Positions 44,532 through 55,939 are shown, counted from the first letter of the stretch. The stretch is 64,000 bases of DNA from Diatrype stigma (GCA_022225965.2 JAKJXP020000041.1:124001-188000), one strand, 5' to 3'. Numbers and translations: made by a program. The notes: generated by a model not told the origin, from the sequence alone.

Positions 44532-47525
44532 ATGGCTTACGTTTATATTAGTTCGGATGATGAGCCAACGGAAGGCGATAGCAAAGAGGAAACCGGGCCC
44601 TCTTACCACACAAAATGGAAGGACGATCTCGCAACTTGTCTCGACGTTATAGAAACGACCGGAGACTTCGCCGGATCCAAGACATACTCCGCCTTTGTCA
44701 ACCCTGGCCTAGAGGTTGCTGGCTCCCCCATCTCTCTGCCTTTGACTCTGCACGACGCCGAAACTGTCCGAGGCGCGTGCCGGCAGGCGCCTTACGGTAA
44801 AGGGGAGGCCACGCTCGTGGACGAGTCCGTACGCAAGACATGGGAGCTGAATGTCGATCAATTCTCCCTTGCCAATCCAGATTGGAATGAGTTTATTCAA
44901 ACGCTTCTCCGTGATGTGGTGCACCCCTTGGGCATGACGAATGTCCGCGCAGAGCCGTATAAACTTCTGCTCTACGAAGAGGGTTCCTTCTTCAAGAAAC
45001 ACAAGGACTCGGAGAAGGCGCCTGGGATGATTGGCACTTTGGTAATCTGCCTTCCGGCAAAGCATGAGGGTGGCGATGTCCGTCTTTCCCACGTGGGGAG
45101 AGACCGAGTCATCGCGACTGGCCACTCCTCTGCTTTCAGGCTCACCGCCCTCGCTTGGTACTCCGACGTTACCCACGAGATCATGCAAGTAACGTCGGGC
45201 TATAGGCTAGTCCTCACATATAACCTCATCCAGGCAAGTAGTTCCGGTCCATCTTCAGCCGGCTTCTTTGCCAAACAGCAGAAGCAACTCCACCAAGTCA
45301 TCTCCGAATGGCATAGTAAATATCCTAGTACCAAGAGGCTGTTGTACTGCCTGGACCACAAATACACCCAGTCAAGCTTGAGCCTGGGAAGTCTCAAGGG
45401 GCGCGATCGGGCAGTCTGTCAGACACTATACCACACCTGCTTGAAAAGCGGGCTCTACCTTCTCTTTGCGAACCTGACATATTCCGAAGACGATGAGGAC
45501 TGCTATGAGGAGGCAACGTTGGCTATGGACTATGTGTACTCACCTGATGGGGCTCAGATTGCTAAGGATGTCGATGTCGACATGGAGGAGATCATGGGAT
45601 TGAATCCCTATGAGGAGCGTCAGCCAGACAGTGAGACTGAGACCGGCTACACGGGCAATGAGGGTATGACCACTACCCAGCGCTATCATGATACCGTAAG
45701 TCTTCAGAGCAGTGATATCTCAAGGCCTAAGAACTGACACGTAATCCGAGGCCGTCATGATTGTGTCTAAAGAATATTTGCTCGAGCTTTTGACCAGGGA
45801 ACGCGGCGATGGCAATGTCCTGTATTCGGTCATTCAACCCAGCTTAATGAACAATGATGCAGACCGAAGTACTCGTGTCTTCGTTGTCAAGTTCATCACT
45901 GAGCTGCTCAAGTGGTGGCGAAAGTTCAAAAAGGGAGTCTTACCTGACATTTATCGATGGTGTGTAAACCAGAAGCTTGACCACTTATCACGCCAAGTCC
46001 TTCAAGCATCCGTCACTTCATCCACAACTGACGAGATTCTTGTCGTGATTGCGGAGCTTCTCAACGAAGCTTTCAAGGGTGTATCGTCACCCCAGCCAGA
46101 TTGGGACTGCTGGTATGTTTTCCTGGCCTACGGCGGAGCTCACTTGGAACTGACTGTTGACTGTTGACTGTTGTCTAGGTTGGGTGAATACGTGTCATCT
46201 GTCAAAGACCTTAGGAATCTCAGATCGATACTGGACAGGTTTAAGAAATTATTAGCAGACGATGCTATTAAAAAATCATTCAAAGATTGGCAGTCGTCAG
46301 TGCAAGGGCGTGAGTTTGATACCAAAGAATCGTTTAGTGTTTCCGACCAAGATTTCATTATGAAAATGATGATTTCAAACTCGGCGAACTTGGAGTGGAT
46401 TCAGTCAAAGTGAGTCTTCCATTGCTCATTTGAACGGCATGACATCACAGCCCAGAGGGTTGGAATATCCTGTATCTGCCATCCTTCAAACCCTACCCCT
46501 TTCTTTACGTCCCAAATATGCACTAGACAAAATACAAATCGACTAACATGAAATAACTTAGCCTGGTTCCAAAATTGGTTGATCGAGGCTCGAAACCATT
46601 ATTGTACATCCTCATTGGATTGCTAATCAACTTGGTACCCAAGAAGGCTTTTCCACATTCTACCATAGTCGCGAAGGATCTTTTTGAAGCTGCCCTAGAG
46701 AAGCTTGTTCTTGAAATGGTCGATTTTTCCGCTCCAGGTTATGGCCCTAACACAGCACAAGTTCCGCGCATCTTTATTCAGTTCCTTGGCAACTGTCTGA
46801 ATGCAGGGTTTACTGAGCAAGTTGGACGATTGCTTGACTCCACTAGTAGCAGTCTCATAAAGTCGGCAAGCAAAAAGAAGAAGTCGCCGCCGCCTATGCC
46901 AAACGAGGTCGCATCCGTCCAGGAATTTCTGCAGGCTCTTCCCAATGTATTGCAGGAGCATAAAGTTCCTCCCCGTTCCTCGGTAGGGGACCTGCTTGAG
47001 GCGCTGCTACGTGGTTACATCCTCATCGGCATGCCCGAATGCCCCAAGAGACTACCGGGCTGGAAGTACAAGCCCAGAGGGTGCCGACAAGCGAATTGCG
47101 TAGACTGCAAAAGTCTCGACAAGTTCCTTGGCGCAACGAATGAGTGGGAATGTCGTTTCAGTATGAATGAGAAGAGGCGGACACACCTCCAGAGCCAGCT
47201 GGATCCCGGGCCATTCCACTGCACCATCGACAAAACAATGACGCCTTACACCCTGGTTGTGCTTAAGGCGGGCGAAGGGAAGGACAATGAGGAAGACCTC
47301 AAAGCCTACCAATCGAAGCTGGACAGATTTAGGGATAAGACAAAGCCCATTCAACATGACTACGTGAAACAGCTGATGGGCGAGTCCCGCTATCGCGAGC
47401 TAGTGATGCTCGAAACCCCCCCAAGTTCGGAGGGGGCGTCTCAGCCCGCGAAGCCCGTCAAGAGGAAGAAGGCGGATGACTCCGCGAATGACCCGAAGCC
47501 TATTAGGAAATCTCTCAGACGATAA
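44532..47525 (+). CDS. Large 2OG-Fe(II) oxygenase-domain protein
   Basis: Exons are 44532-45695, 45751-46112, 46179-46409 and 46562-47525, in phase, giving 906 aa. The first 235 residues carry a prolyl-4-hydroxylase-type double-stranded beta-helix: H157-x-D159 (FFKKHKDSEK), distal H215 (SDVTHEIMQV) and R225 (SGYRLVLTYNL) for the 2-oxoglutarate carboxylate. All iron and cosubstrate ligands are therefore present. The remaining 670 residues are mostly helical and do not match a domain I know. A Cys-rich patch (CRQANCVDC) precedes a region ending in a basic tail (KPVKRKKADD, RKSLRR) that may be nuclear. Proteins of this layout recur as hypothetical proteins in Fusarium and relatives; the substrate is unknown. 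Intron 2 ends in a TGACTGT heptamer repeat that runs right up to the acceptor. Confidence 0.82.
46151..46171. repeat. Heptamer tandem repeat, TGACTGT x3, at a splice acceptor
   Basis: Three exact TGACTGT units (46151-46171) followed by TGTCTAG, whose AG (46177-46178) is the intron acceptor. The repeat occupies the branch-site and polypyrimidine region of the intron and offers several TGAC-type branch sites. Confidence 0.85.
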
Positions 47526-48627
47526 TACACTATATTGGCGGGGGCGCAAAGAACCCCGGGCAGTGTTCTCCTGTTGGTAATATCACTCAATAACAGGCGC
47601 CGAGTCCTTGGAAACATTGCACGTGGGAAGATATTTCAAAAGTTTCGAAAGAGTTTACAGTAGTTCAAGTACTGTTATTTACCCACTTCATACGGAGTCA
47701 GTCCTCTATTACTTTAATAAAGTCACGACTTTTATTGCTACTCCCTGTCTTCGGCATGCCAATATTGAATAACGAAATTAGCATATCATATCACATAGTC
47801 TCGGATACAGCATTCATTATACCTAGTCTAACCCCATCACACTGATGGGGCGAGACTGTAGGAATCAGGACTTGCCCATGGTGGACTGGGAAAGTCTGGC
47901 TCGGTGATTAGTGGATCCACATCACGGCACTTCGGAAGCTTACCGAGCACACGGGCGGGGCAGTTGCCGAAGCCGATGCCGTCGGCGCATGGCTTGCGAT
48001 TGACTGTAGTACCTAGTGGCGTTGCGCCAACCATGCCATCATCGGTGGAACCTCATAATGACTACTGAACAGTATAGCGGTCCAATTCGACTATAGAGAT
48101 GATATCTCGGAAGTCCGAACGTTGACTTTTGCCTAGCTAAAGTACCTACCCCTGATGAATAACCACGATACGTCATCGGAGCCCCGGAGTATTCGGGTTC
48201 ACCACCTACCATGCTTTTACAGTCAGACATCCTCGAACATGGCTGACAACTACTTTTAAGACATCTTCATACCCTCGAAAAACATTTGTCGCTTACCCAG
48301 CAAGGCGCCGCCACTCTTGGCGTTCTCGCATTATCCCCCCTCGTCTACACGCATTCAAGCGGGGTTTTCTCCGACCTGCAGTTCTTCCCGGCCTGGGATA
48401 TCGGCAACCGGTGGTAAAAACCCCCTGAAATCTCGTGTTACCAGGGGCTTGAATGAGGGGAGAGTTGCACTAACCTCCAATTTGAATGCGAGAGCCACCG
48501 TATATAATGGCATCAGCTTGCGACTTATCCGTGTTCAATAGTAGCCTTTTTCTTCTGATGCAATCACTCAAAGTTTTTTGAATTGAGGGTGTATGGATAG
48601 GTGAACACCTGTGATTAAGAAGTGAAG
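47526..48627. other. Spacer between the oxygenase and GH92 genes
   Basis: About 1.1 kb contains the 3' end of the oxygenase gene and the GH92 promoter. A perfect 8-bp stem with a 3-base loop (CCCCATCA-CAC-TGATGGGG) lies at 47832-47850. No coding region is recognised. Confidence 0.6.
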
Positions 48628-51406
48628 ATGCGATCTTCTCTCTCGCACGGGTTAGCTGCCCTATTGACGGCGCACTTCGGTGTCTCATTTGCCCAAGTGG
48701 ATTATTCACAATATGTCAACCCATTCATGGGGGGTCTAGGTCCTTTCGAAGGTTTGGCCTGTAAGTCGAAACTTCCTGTTCCCGTCCCGTCCAGTCCAGC
48801 GGAAGCGAAATGGAGTGGTTAAAAATTTAAAGTCGGAGGCGGCGATATCTTCGTGGGCGGCGCGCTGCCGTTCGGCGTCGTCAAAATGGGCATCGACACA
48901 TGGGAGCAGAACATCTCATTCGCGACGCTCAACGGGGGCTGGACGCCGGGGGGGCTGGTGATGGGGATCAGCATGATGCACGAGCATGGGACGGGCGGGG
49001 CGCCGAAGTATGGCCTCGTAGCGCAGATGCCGCTCACGACCCTGGATGATCCCGTGAACATCCTGGACAACACAACGTATTGGCAAGAGCGTGTTGGCGA
49101 CGATGTCGCGAGCGTCGGGTACTACAAGACGGAGTTCGCGAACAGCATCACGGTGGAGCTCTCCGGCGCTCGGCACGCGGGCATCGTCCAGTACACCTTT
49201 CCGGAGAATAGCAGCGAGAAGCACGTCTTGGTCGATGTCTCGCACTACATTCCCGCACCTGGAGACGATCACAGCAGCCAGATGTTCCTTGGCGGCGAAA
49301 TCGCCGTCGACGGGGCCCAGTATACGGGCTATACCACGACCGGCGGCGGGTTCGGCCAGGGCGCGCCCTTCACGGTATATTTCTGCGGAGAATTCGATTC
49401 AGCGCCGCAGCAGGCGCGCACGTTTCGAGGCCGGAACACCGATCCGATGGCGCGGTACCACACGTTCAGCAACGGACCCATCGGCCAGGCTGTCTTCAGC
49501 GCGGAGGAAAACAGCACGAAGACGACGACGAAGGAAACTTCGGGACCCATGAACGATCGCGTGGGTGCCGTCTTCAGCTTCGACTCCTCGCATAGTGACG
49601 ACGGCAGCAGCAGCAGCAGCAGAGCGGTGGTGAGGTCCCGCATTGGAATCTCCTTCATCTCGACGGAGAAGGCGTGTAGTTTCAAGGATAGCGAGATCGC
49701 GTCGTGGGATCTCAACGATACCGTGACGGCCGCAGTGGACGAGTGGAACAGGGACGTCTTCAGTCGGATCCAAGTCCCCACGGATGACGAGTCGGCCAAC
49801 CGTACGAACCTCGCCCTCTTGTACTCCTCGCTGTACTTCGCGCATCTCATGCCGTCAGACCGCACGGGGGAGAACCCGCTGTGGGAGTCGGACGAGCCGT
49901 CGTGGGACGACTTCTACGCCCTGTGGGACACCTTCCGGTGCACCGTGAGCCTGTACCACCTGATCCAGCCCGCGGCCTACGAGAGCCAGATCCGGTCCCT
50001 GATCGACATCTGGCGCCACGAGGGCTACATGCCCGACACGCGGTCCGGCAACTGGAACGGCCTCGTCCAGGGCGGCAGCGACGCCGACAACGTCCTCGCC
50101 GACGCGTACGTGAAGGGGCTGCGCGGGGCCATCGACTGGGCCGCCGGGTACCAGGCCATGGTGAAGAACGCCGAGGTCACCCCGTACAACACGTTCACGG
50201 TGCTGGACCCCTCGGCGAGCGTCAAGGAGGGCCGCGGCGCCCTCGACGACTGGAAGAGGCTCGGCTACGTGTCCACCGACAACACACGCTGCATCTCGCG
50301 GACCGTCGAGTACTCCGCGAACGACTACGCGCTTAGCGTCGTGGCCGCGGGCGAGGCGCCCGACGATGTGGCCAAGTACCGGAACCGGTCGGCCGGCTGG
50401 CAGCGCAGCTGGAACCCGGATATCGAGAGTGTTGGGTTCCGGGGCTTCCTCACGCCGAGGAACTCGAGCGGTGCCTGGGACGACGAGGGGTATAATCCCG
50501 CGCAATGCGGGAGGTGCTCGTGGACGTCGATCACGTACGAGGCAACCCCCTGGGAGTACTCGTTCAGCATCCCCCACGATATGGAGACCGTGATTGAACT
50601 CATGGGCGGGGCGGCCGAGTTCGAACGCCGGCTAGATTACATCGTACGTTGTCGATGTTAAACTATTATGAGTGAGCGAGTGAGCGAGTGGAGCTGATGT
50701 CATCTTGTAGTTCCAACCCAACACCAGTCAGCAGAACCTCGGAGCCAACGGCGCGGCCATCACCTCCATCATGAACATAGGGTAAGTTTGTCTGATACCC
50801 CGGCCCCTCCTCGAGTAGTTGTTCGTCTAAGACAGTCCACACCCAGGAACGAGCCCGATTTTGCGACACCATACCATTATAACTACATCAACAAGCAGTA
50901 CAAATCAGTCAACCAGTCTAGGTACTTGGCAAACCAGTACTTCCACGATGAGATGCATGGCCTTCCTGGCAACAGCGACGCGGGGGCATTGAACTCGTGG
51001 CTTATATGGCAGATGCTTGGCATCTATCCGATTGTCACACAACCAGTCTACCTCATCGAGTCGCCTTGGTTCACCGACATCAACATGACAATCAACGGCA
51101 ACGCGACGTTGAGGATCACCAGCAACGGAGATGCCCAAAGCTTGGGGTACAAAGCGTATTACGTGCAGTCGGTCAAGATCAATGGACAGGAATGGAGCAA
51201 GAACGTAAGTAGCTCTCCTTCATTCCACTTCCCTCGATACCTAAGATGATTGTTAACTTCGAGTGTCAAAGTGGTTCAATCATGAAGACATCATGATCAG
51301 TGGCGGCACAATTGAATTTACTGTAGGGGATGAGCCAAAGATTTGGGAATCAGGTGAAGTCCCTCCAAGTCCCGGCCATGTTAACACAAGGTTATTCGGC
51401 AATTGA
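48628..51406 (+). CDS. Secreted GH92 exo-alpha-mannosidase (alpha-1,2-mannosidase family)
   Basis: Exons are 48628-48760, 48833-50643, 50711-50781, 50847-51204 and 51272-51406, in phase, giving 835 aa, normal for GH92. The signal peptide MRSSLSHGLAALLTAHFGVSFAQ precedes VDYSQYVNPFMGG, the usual GH92 opening (family form: YVNPFIGT). An N-terminal beta-sandwich with GGDIFVGGALPFGVVKMG and GGWTPGGLVMGISMMHEHGTG is followed by an (alpha/alpha)6 catalytic domain with WDTFRCTVSLYHLI, YMPDTRSGNW, GSDADNVLADAYVKG, TPWEYSFSIPHD and GNSDAGALNSWLIWQMLGIYP. GH92 enzymes are Ca2+-dependent inverting mannosidases that trim terminal mannose from N- or O-glycans; the GNxDAG aspartate lies in the base-bearing region of the family. 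About ten N-x-S/T sites fit secretion. GC content is clearly higher in exon 2 than in the flanks. A role in glycan scavenging is likely. Confidence 0.93.
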
Positions 51407-51770
51407 TCAAGGCTCCGACCTATTATCTCGTAGTCTACGGACGTACGATCCTACTATTTGCTGTAGCATTCCTAGAGTTGCTTTAGACGACTCTGTTCCC
51501 CTATATACCATAACTCATCCGGGTTTCCGGTAGTTCCTGATAGTAGATGAATAAGGGCCAGTAAGAAGTGCGTAAAGCTACCTACCGAGCTGGCAATGTG
51601 TCAGATAGATCAAATAGATATAGTCTAGACTTGGGATTCTTGGAAGTGATAAGGTATTAAGTATGAGCATATACAATGTAGGTTACGGGTATGGTGTACG
51701 GTGAACAACCGCCAGCCCTTGCCAAATCATTGTGAGCACAACTATCAAAATGAGGGGCTTGAGTTACTAG
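51407..51770. other. Spacer between convergent GH92 and ankyrin genes
   Basis: About 360 bp with the 3' ends of both genes; nothing else seen. Confidence 0.6.
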
Positions 51771-54293
51771 CTAGCTGTTTGCCTTCCTGTACCGACTGAT
51801 GAAACCTCTGCCGATTGCTTCTAGTGTCTTGGAGGGGCCATAGCGATCAGATAGTGTATCTGACAAAACGGCGATTTTTATGCAGCCATCTCGGAGGTCG
51901 GGACAGTCCTCCAATTTCTGAGAGAAGCATATGGCCATGCCTTGGCCTACTTGCGTTTCGTAGCCGCGCATGATAGAGTAAATCTGTACCCATCCTGAGT
52001 TGGGAGCTCGAGTACTGAGGTCTGCGCCTAGTTTGAGGAGGAACTCGAGACATGCGAAAGCCTCATCCATCGCCCATGCTGTTACCCCTGGCTGATTTCT
52101 GACGCTTATCTGACGCAAACCACCAAGCAATACATGCAGGTATTTATGCGGATCTCTGCTTATCCGGACGCGGACATCCTTACCAGCTTCCATGAGAATT
52201 TGAATGACGTGATACTTTCCGGAATGGAACGCTGCCGTTATCATGTCGTTTTGCAGCGTGTCTGGGTAGAGAGTCAGTGGCTCCCGTCCTAGGAGAAAAT
52301 CGATCATCCCTGGATGTGCTCGGAGGTTCCTGATTGCAAGTATAAGCACATTGTCGCCACGGCCCGGAAATCGCTGATGAACGCCTTTGGCACCAGCGTT
52401 CATCAGAAGCTCGACGACTTCGTGTTGGCCTTGTGAGGAACTTCGACGGATTGCCATGGCCAGTGGCGTCTTGTCTCGGCGCGGACCCTGATTGGGATCA
52501 ACCCCGTGTTCTAATAGCTTGCGCACAAGGGCTGGAGTGCACTTTTGTTCGAGCGCAAGCGTGAGAGCCGTATGTCCTGTGTCGTCTGTATAATCACAAC
52601 ATGTTCCTCCATCAAGTAGTTCCATGACAAGTTCCGGCGGTGGAACATCTGGTTTGGGTCTGAACTGTGATCCTCGCCTAGCCATATTTCGCAATGCCTC
52701 AAGTATTCGATAGACAATTGAGTTAGTGCCGTGGATCCAGTTCTGTGGATCGAGTGCTGTGAAGATTCGTAAGGACTCTTCACTCGGCGCTTTAAGGAAC
52801 GCTCGAAATATTGTTTCAACTTGCAGTTCCGTTAATGATAGGGTCGATGCTGATTCCGCCACAATCAGCTCGCACGCTCTTGGATCTCCCACCATAAACG
52901 CAGCCGACAGCGCTGAGACCAGTCGCCCAGGTATCACTGGTTTGGCGCCATATTCCAACAAAGTGCGGATGATAGCAAGCTTCTCAGGATGAGTTGCAGG
53001 TAGCAAACATGCCTGCTCTAAGGCGGTGCCGTAGTTGGGGCTGAGGTAATGGACATCGGCTCCGGCCTTGAGTAGCAATTTGACCATTTCTAGGTTTCGG
53101 CGCCGCAAAGCTTTGGTGTATGATATCATTAGAATGGATGCGTCATTTCCTTGGGGGGCGTCTAATCGTGCGCCTTTGCTAAGGAGAAGCTCCGCTGCTG
53201 CCGTGTTATTCATACGTGCTGCTACACCGAGCGGCGTCATGCCCATGTCTCCGGGTCGTCCGAGATCCAATAAATCCGGCTTTCTTATGTCTGGATCGAC
53301 TCCATTCTCGATCAATTTGCGCATCAATAGCAACCCATACTCGTCCGTTTCGCTCGGGGGGCCCAAAGCCGACCAGTCCGGTGCTTGCAAGATGTGGCGT
53401 AGAGGTTCAAACATGTCATACCTGTCCAACGGTGCTGCCCGGGCGTTAACGTCGACGCCTAGGTCAATCAAGCGACAGGCATCCCTGAAACGCCCGCTTT
53501 TACACGCGTGCATGAGCATCGATTCCTCACTGTCAGGACCTCCATCGATGTTGACATCTGCACCTACAGAGAGGAGCCAGTCGAAGCAAGGGTATTGTCC
53601 GTATATGAAAGCGCATGCGAGAGGTGTGCGACCAGCATAGTCCACAATATTGACGTCAGTTTGATAACCCTGCTCCACAAGCAGCTTTGCGACAGAGAGA
53701 GATCCGTATAGACAAGCAACCGTTAGAGCGGGTAGGCCACGACCGAGCCCCTGAGGGGCATCATCCCACTCGAGGCGAACCGACGCCCCATTGCGTAACA
53801 AGAGCTCAGCTATAGACCGATTATTCAGACAAATAGCTACGTGCAGTGGTGTTTCTGGGACAATCACTGCGTCATGGCGGGCAGGGCAGTCTGGATCCTC
53901 GGCTCGCTTCAACAAGAGTTCGAGCATTTCGCGGCGGCCCGTGAGCACGGCGGCATGCAGAGCGGAGAGGAAATGCCGTTCCTCCGGGTCAAAGGGTTCG
54001 CCGTAAACTTGATGGTATATCGCAAGGGTAGGTCCAATACCATCCTCAAAGCACCACTCTGGTTTTGCCCCTGCATCCAAGGCAAGCTGCGTTGTGCGTA
54101 TTCGGTCCTTCATTACTGCCCAGAGGAGGACTTCCTTACGAGTTGTTGTCGCTCGAACATAGAGGATGGGGTTCACAATTGCGTAGAGCGATTTTGACGA
54201 TCTAGCCAACGCCGCCAGTCCGGGACATTCAGGGATATGTTCAGCAATGTTCTCGACGAGCTCCGCAGGGAGATGTACTCGGATGGTTGCCAT
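51771..54293 (-). CDS. F-box-like/ankyrin-repeat protein
   Basis: A single-exon frame of 840 aa starting at ATG 54293 (MATIRVHLPAELVENIAEHI). The frame is open upstream, but this start puts the F-box-like helix first, as is usual. Residues 5-48 (LPAELVENIAEHIPECPGLAALARSSKSL) resemble the F-box-like segment common in fungal ankyrin proteins, the Skp1-binding part of SCF ligases. At least eleven ankyrin repeats follow, for example ETPLHVAICLNNRSIAELLL, RTPLACAFIYGQYPCFDWLL, MTPLGVAARMNNTAAAELLL, HTALTLALEQKCTPALVRKL and KTPLAMAIRR. Some are degenerate. There are no membrane segments. The likely role is a substrate adaptor or scaffold; targets are unknown. Such genes are numerous and fast-evolving in Sordariomycetes. 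It diverges from the SDR gene, with a 486-bp shared promoter region. Confidence 0.85.
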   Translation of the reverse strand: MATIRVHLPAELVENIAEHIPECPGLAALARSSKSLYAIVNPILYVRATTTRKEVLLWAVMKDRIRTTQLALDAGAKPEWCFEDGIGPTLAIYHQVYGEPFDPEERHFLSALHAAVLTGRREMLELLLKRAEDPDCPARHDAVIVPETPLHVAICLNNRSIAELLLRNGASVRLEWDDAPQGLGRGLPALTVACLYGSLSVAKLLVEQGYQTDVNIVDYAGRTPLACAFIYGQYPCFDWLLSVGADVNIDGGPDSEESMLMHACKSGRFRDACRLIDLGVDVNARAAPLDRYDMFEPLRHILQAPDWSALGPPSETDEYGLLLMRKLIENGVDPDIRKPDLLDLGRPGDMGMTPLGVAARMNNTAAAELLLSKGARLDAPQGNDASILMISYTKALRRRNLEMVKLLLKAGADVHYLSPNYGTALEQACLLPATHPEKLAIIRTLLEYGAKPVIPGRLVSALSAAFMVGDPRACELIVAESASTLSLTELQVETIFRAFLKAPSEESLRIFTALDPQNWIHGTNSIVYRILEALRNMARRGSQFRPKPDVPPPELVMELLDGGTCCDYTDDTGHTALTLALEQKCTPALVRKLLEHGVDPNQGPRRDKTPLAMAIRRSSSQGQHEVVELLMNAGAKGVHQRFPGRGDNVLILAIRNLRAHPGMIDFLLGREPLTLYPDTLQNDMITAAFHSGKYHVIQILMEAGKDVRVRISRDPHKYLHVLLGGLRQISVRNQPGVTAWAMDEAFACLEFLLKLGADLSTRAPNSGWVQIYSIMRGYETQVGQGMAICFSQKLEDCPDLRDGCIKIAVLSDTLSDRYGPSKTLEAIGRGFISRYRKANS

Positions 54294-54779
54294 GGTGGTA
54301 GGTTGATGTTGGTGAATGTATACAGCTGACCAAATGCCGATCACACGGTCGCATCGTGATTGTTGTTGTGGTTGAAGAGAATTTACGATGTAGATTGTAC
54401 GTAGATAAGTAACTGGTCCACTTGCAATTGGAGTGTCGCAAACCCACTCAGCACACTCTTAGTTTCGTATGGGAGGTCCAAACTCCCAAGTTTGCTCCTA
54501 ACAAGTTCCATGGCTTTATATTAAATGTATAAAATAAGCGCTCGCTTCAAGGGTTCTTGCGCGTTGTTGGTGTCCTAATGCCCCTTTACGAAGTACTGAC
54601 TCTCGAACCCCTATTATCGCCCGCCCCACATTCTATATTGCGGAATTGATCGTCTGCTGTTAAGCTCTTAGCTCCTTAACTCCGACAGGCCTCTCTTTAA
54701 TACCCATCAACGACCCGGGGATTTATTGTTCAGGATTCTACATCTTATCGACCAACACGCATAAGAACTTCACTACACC
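54294..54779. promoter_or_regulatory. Divergent promoter between ankyrin and SDR genes
   Basis: The 486 bp drive two divergent genes. A reverse copy of the dispersed 9-mer (TACGAAGTA) is at 54587-54595. I see no clear TATA box or known operator; the promoter call rests on gene arrangement only. Confidence 0.45.
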
Positions 54780-55763
54780 ATGGCAACAGAACGTCCCTCC
54801 ACTTGGCTGATCACTGGCGCCTCATCGGGTTTCGGCAAATCCATTGCCCTGGAAGCTCTTAAGGCTGGATATAGGGTCATTGGGACCACGCGCAATGTTG
54901 GCAAAGCTCAAGTCTCTTGCCCTGAATTCTCGGCCGGGGGCGGGATTTGGATGGGGCTGGACCCGGCCCAAAAGAATGCTTTCGATGAATTTTTGAAGTG
55001 CTCCCAAAAATACGATGTCGATGTGCTGGTCAATAACGCAGGCTATGCTTTCATCGGAGGCGTCGAAGATACGAGGTCAGTGACTTTCGCGCGTCAAAAA
55101 GTAGGCGGCTTACTGATGTAGGTGTGCGTAGCGAGGAGGAAGTCCGCGATCAAATGGAGGTCAACTTCTATGGGCCCATTCGCACCGTTCGAGCCTGTCT
55201 TCCAGCCATGCGCGCAAAAGGCTCCGGGAATATCGTCTTGATCAGTAGTGGAGCTGGGTACGTTGAGCTCCTTACGCTGTTCTATCCTGTGTGCCGCTAC
55301 TGATGAGATATGTTGTACCGACAGCTTCATCGGTCGCCCTGGCCGAGGCACGTACGCCGCCAGCAAATTTGCCATCGAGGCAATGCACGAATCTCTCTCC
55401 TACGAGGTAGCAACATTAGGTATCAAGGTTCTCATCGTGGAGCCCGGTGCGTTCCGTACGGCGTTCTCGACCAGGCTCGTCACTTCGGCCCAGCACGCCA
55501 GCGGCTTCAGTGAGGCCTACAAGGGAACCGCAGTTGAGCAAATGGTCACCGGATCCCGTGGCATCACCTCAATTCCAGACTTCATGCGAGGCGATCCTGA
55601 CAAAGCTGCCCGAGCAATAATCAAGGCTGTCGTCGACGGCCATGATTATCTCCGGATGCCCCTAGGAGATGACTGTGCAACTGCCCTGGAGGACAAGATT
55701 GGACAGCTGCAGAGAGATCTGGAGGCGACGAGACCTGTAGCCACAGCCATGAGTGTGGATTGA
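54780..55763 (+). CDS. Short-chain dehydrogenase/reductase
   Basis: Exons are 54780-55075, 55132-55257 and 55325-55763, in phase, giving 286 aa. This is a classical SDR: the Rossmann glycine motif T12-GASSGFG, the NNAG motif after DVDVLV, the catalytic Ser in ISSGAG (S137/S138) and Y151-AAS-K155. A basic residue at the end of the second strand (GTTRN) suggests NADP(H) preference. After the active site comes PGAFRT and a C-terminal lid similar to fungal SDRs that act on small carbonyl or alcohol substrates; the substrate cannot be read from sequence. There is no signal peptide, so it is cytosolic. It is followed on the same strand by the P450 and then by a TRI12-like pump, which suggests a shared metabolic task. 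An assembly gap starts 123 bp after its stop codon. Confidence 0.9.
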
Positions 55764-55895
55764 CGTGCTTGCATAAATGCAGGGGTAGGGGGTGTTAGGG
55801 TACAAGCAGACTGTTGCAATAAGCGAGACGACGCCTACGAAAAGAAAAGGGGGGGGGGGGGGGGGGGGGGGAGTTAAAATTATGGTNNNNNNNNN

Positions 55896-55939
<44 letters not shown>

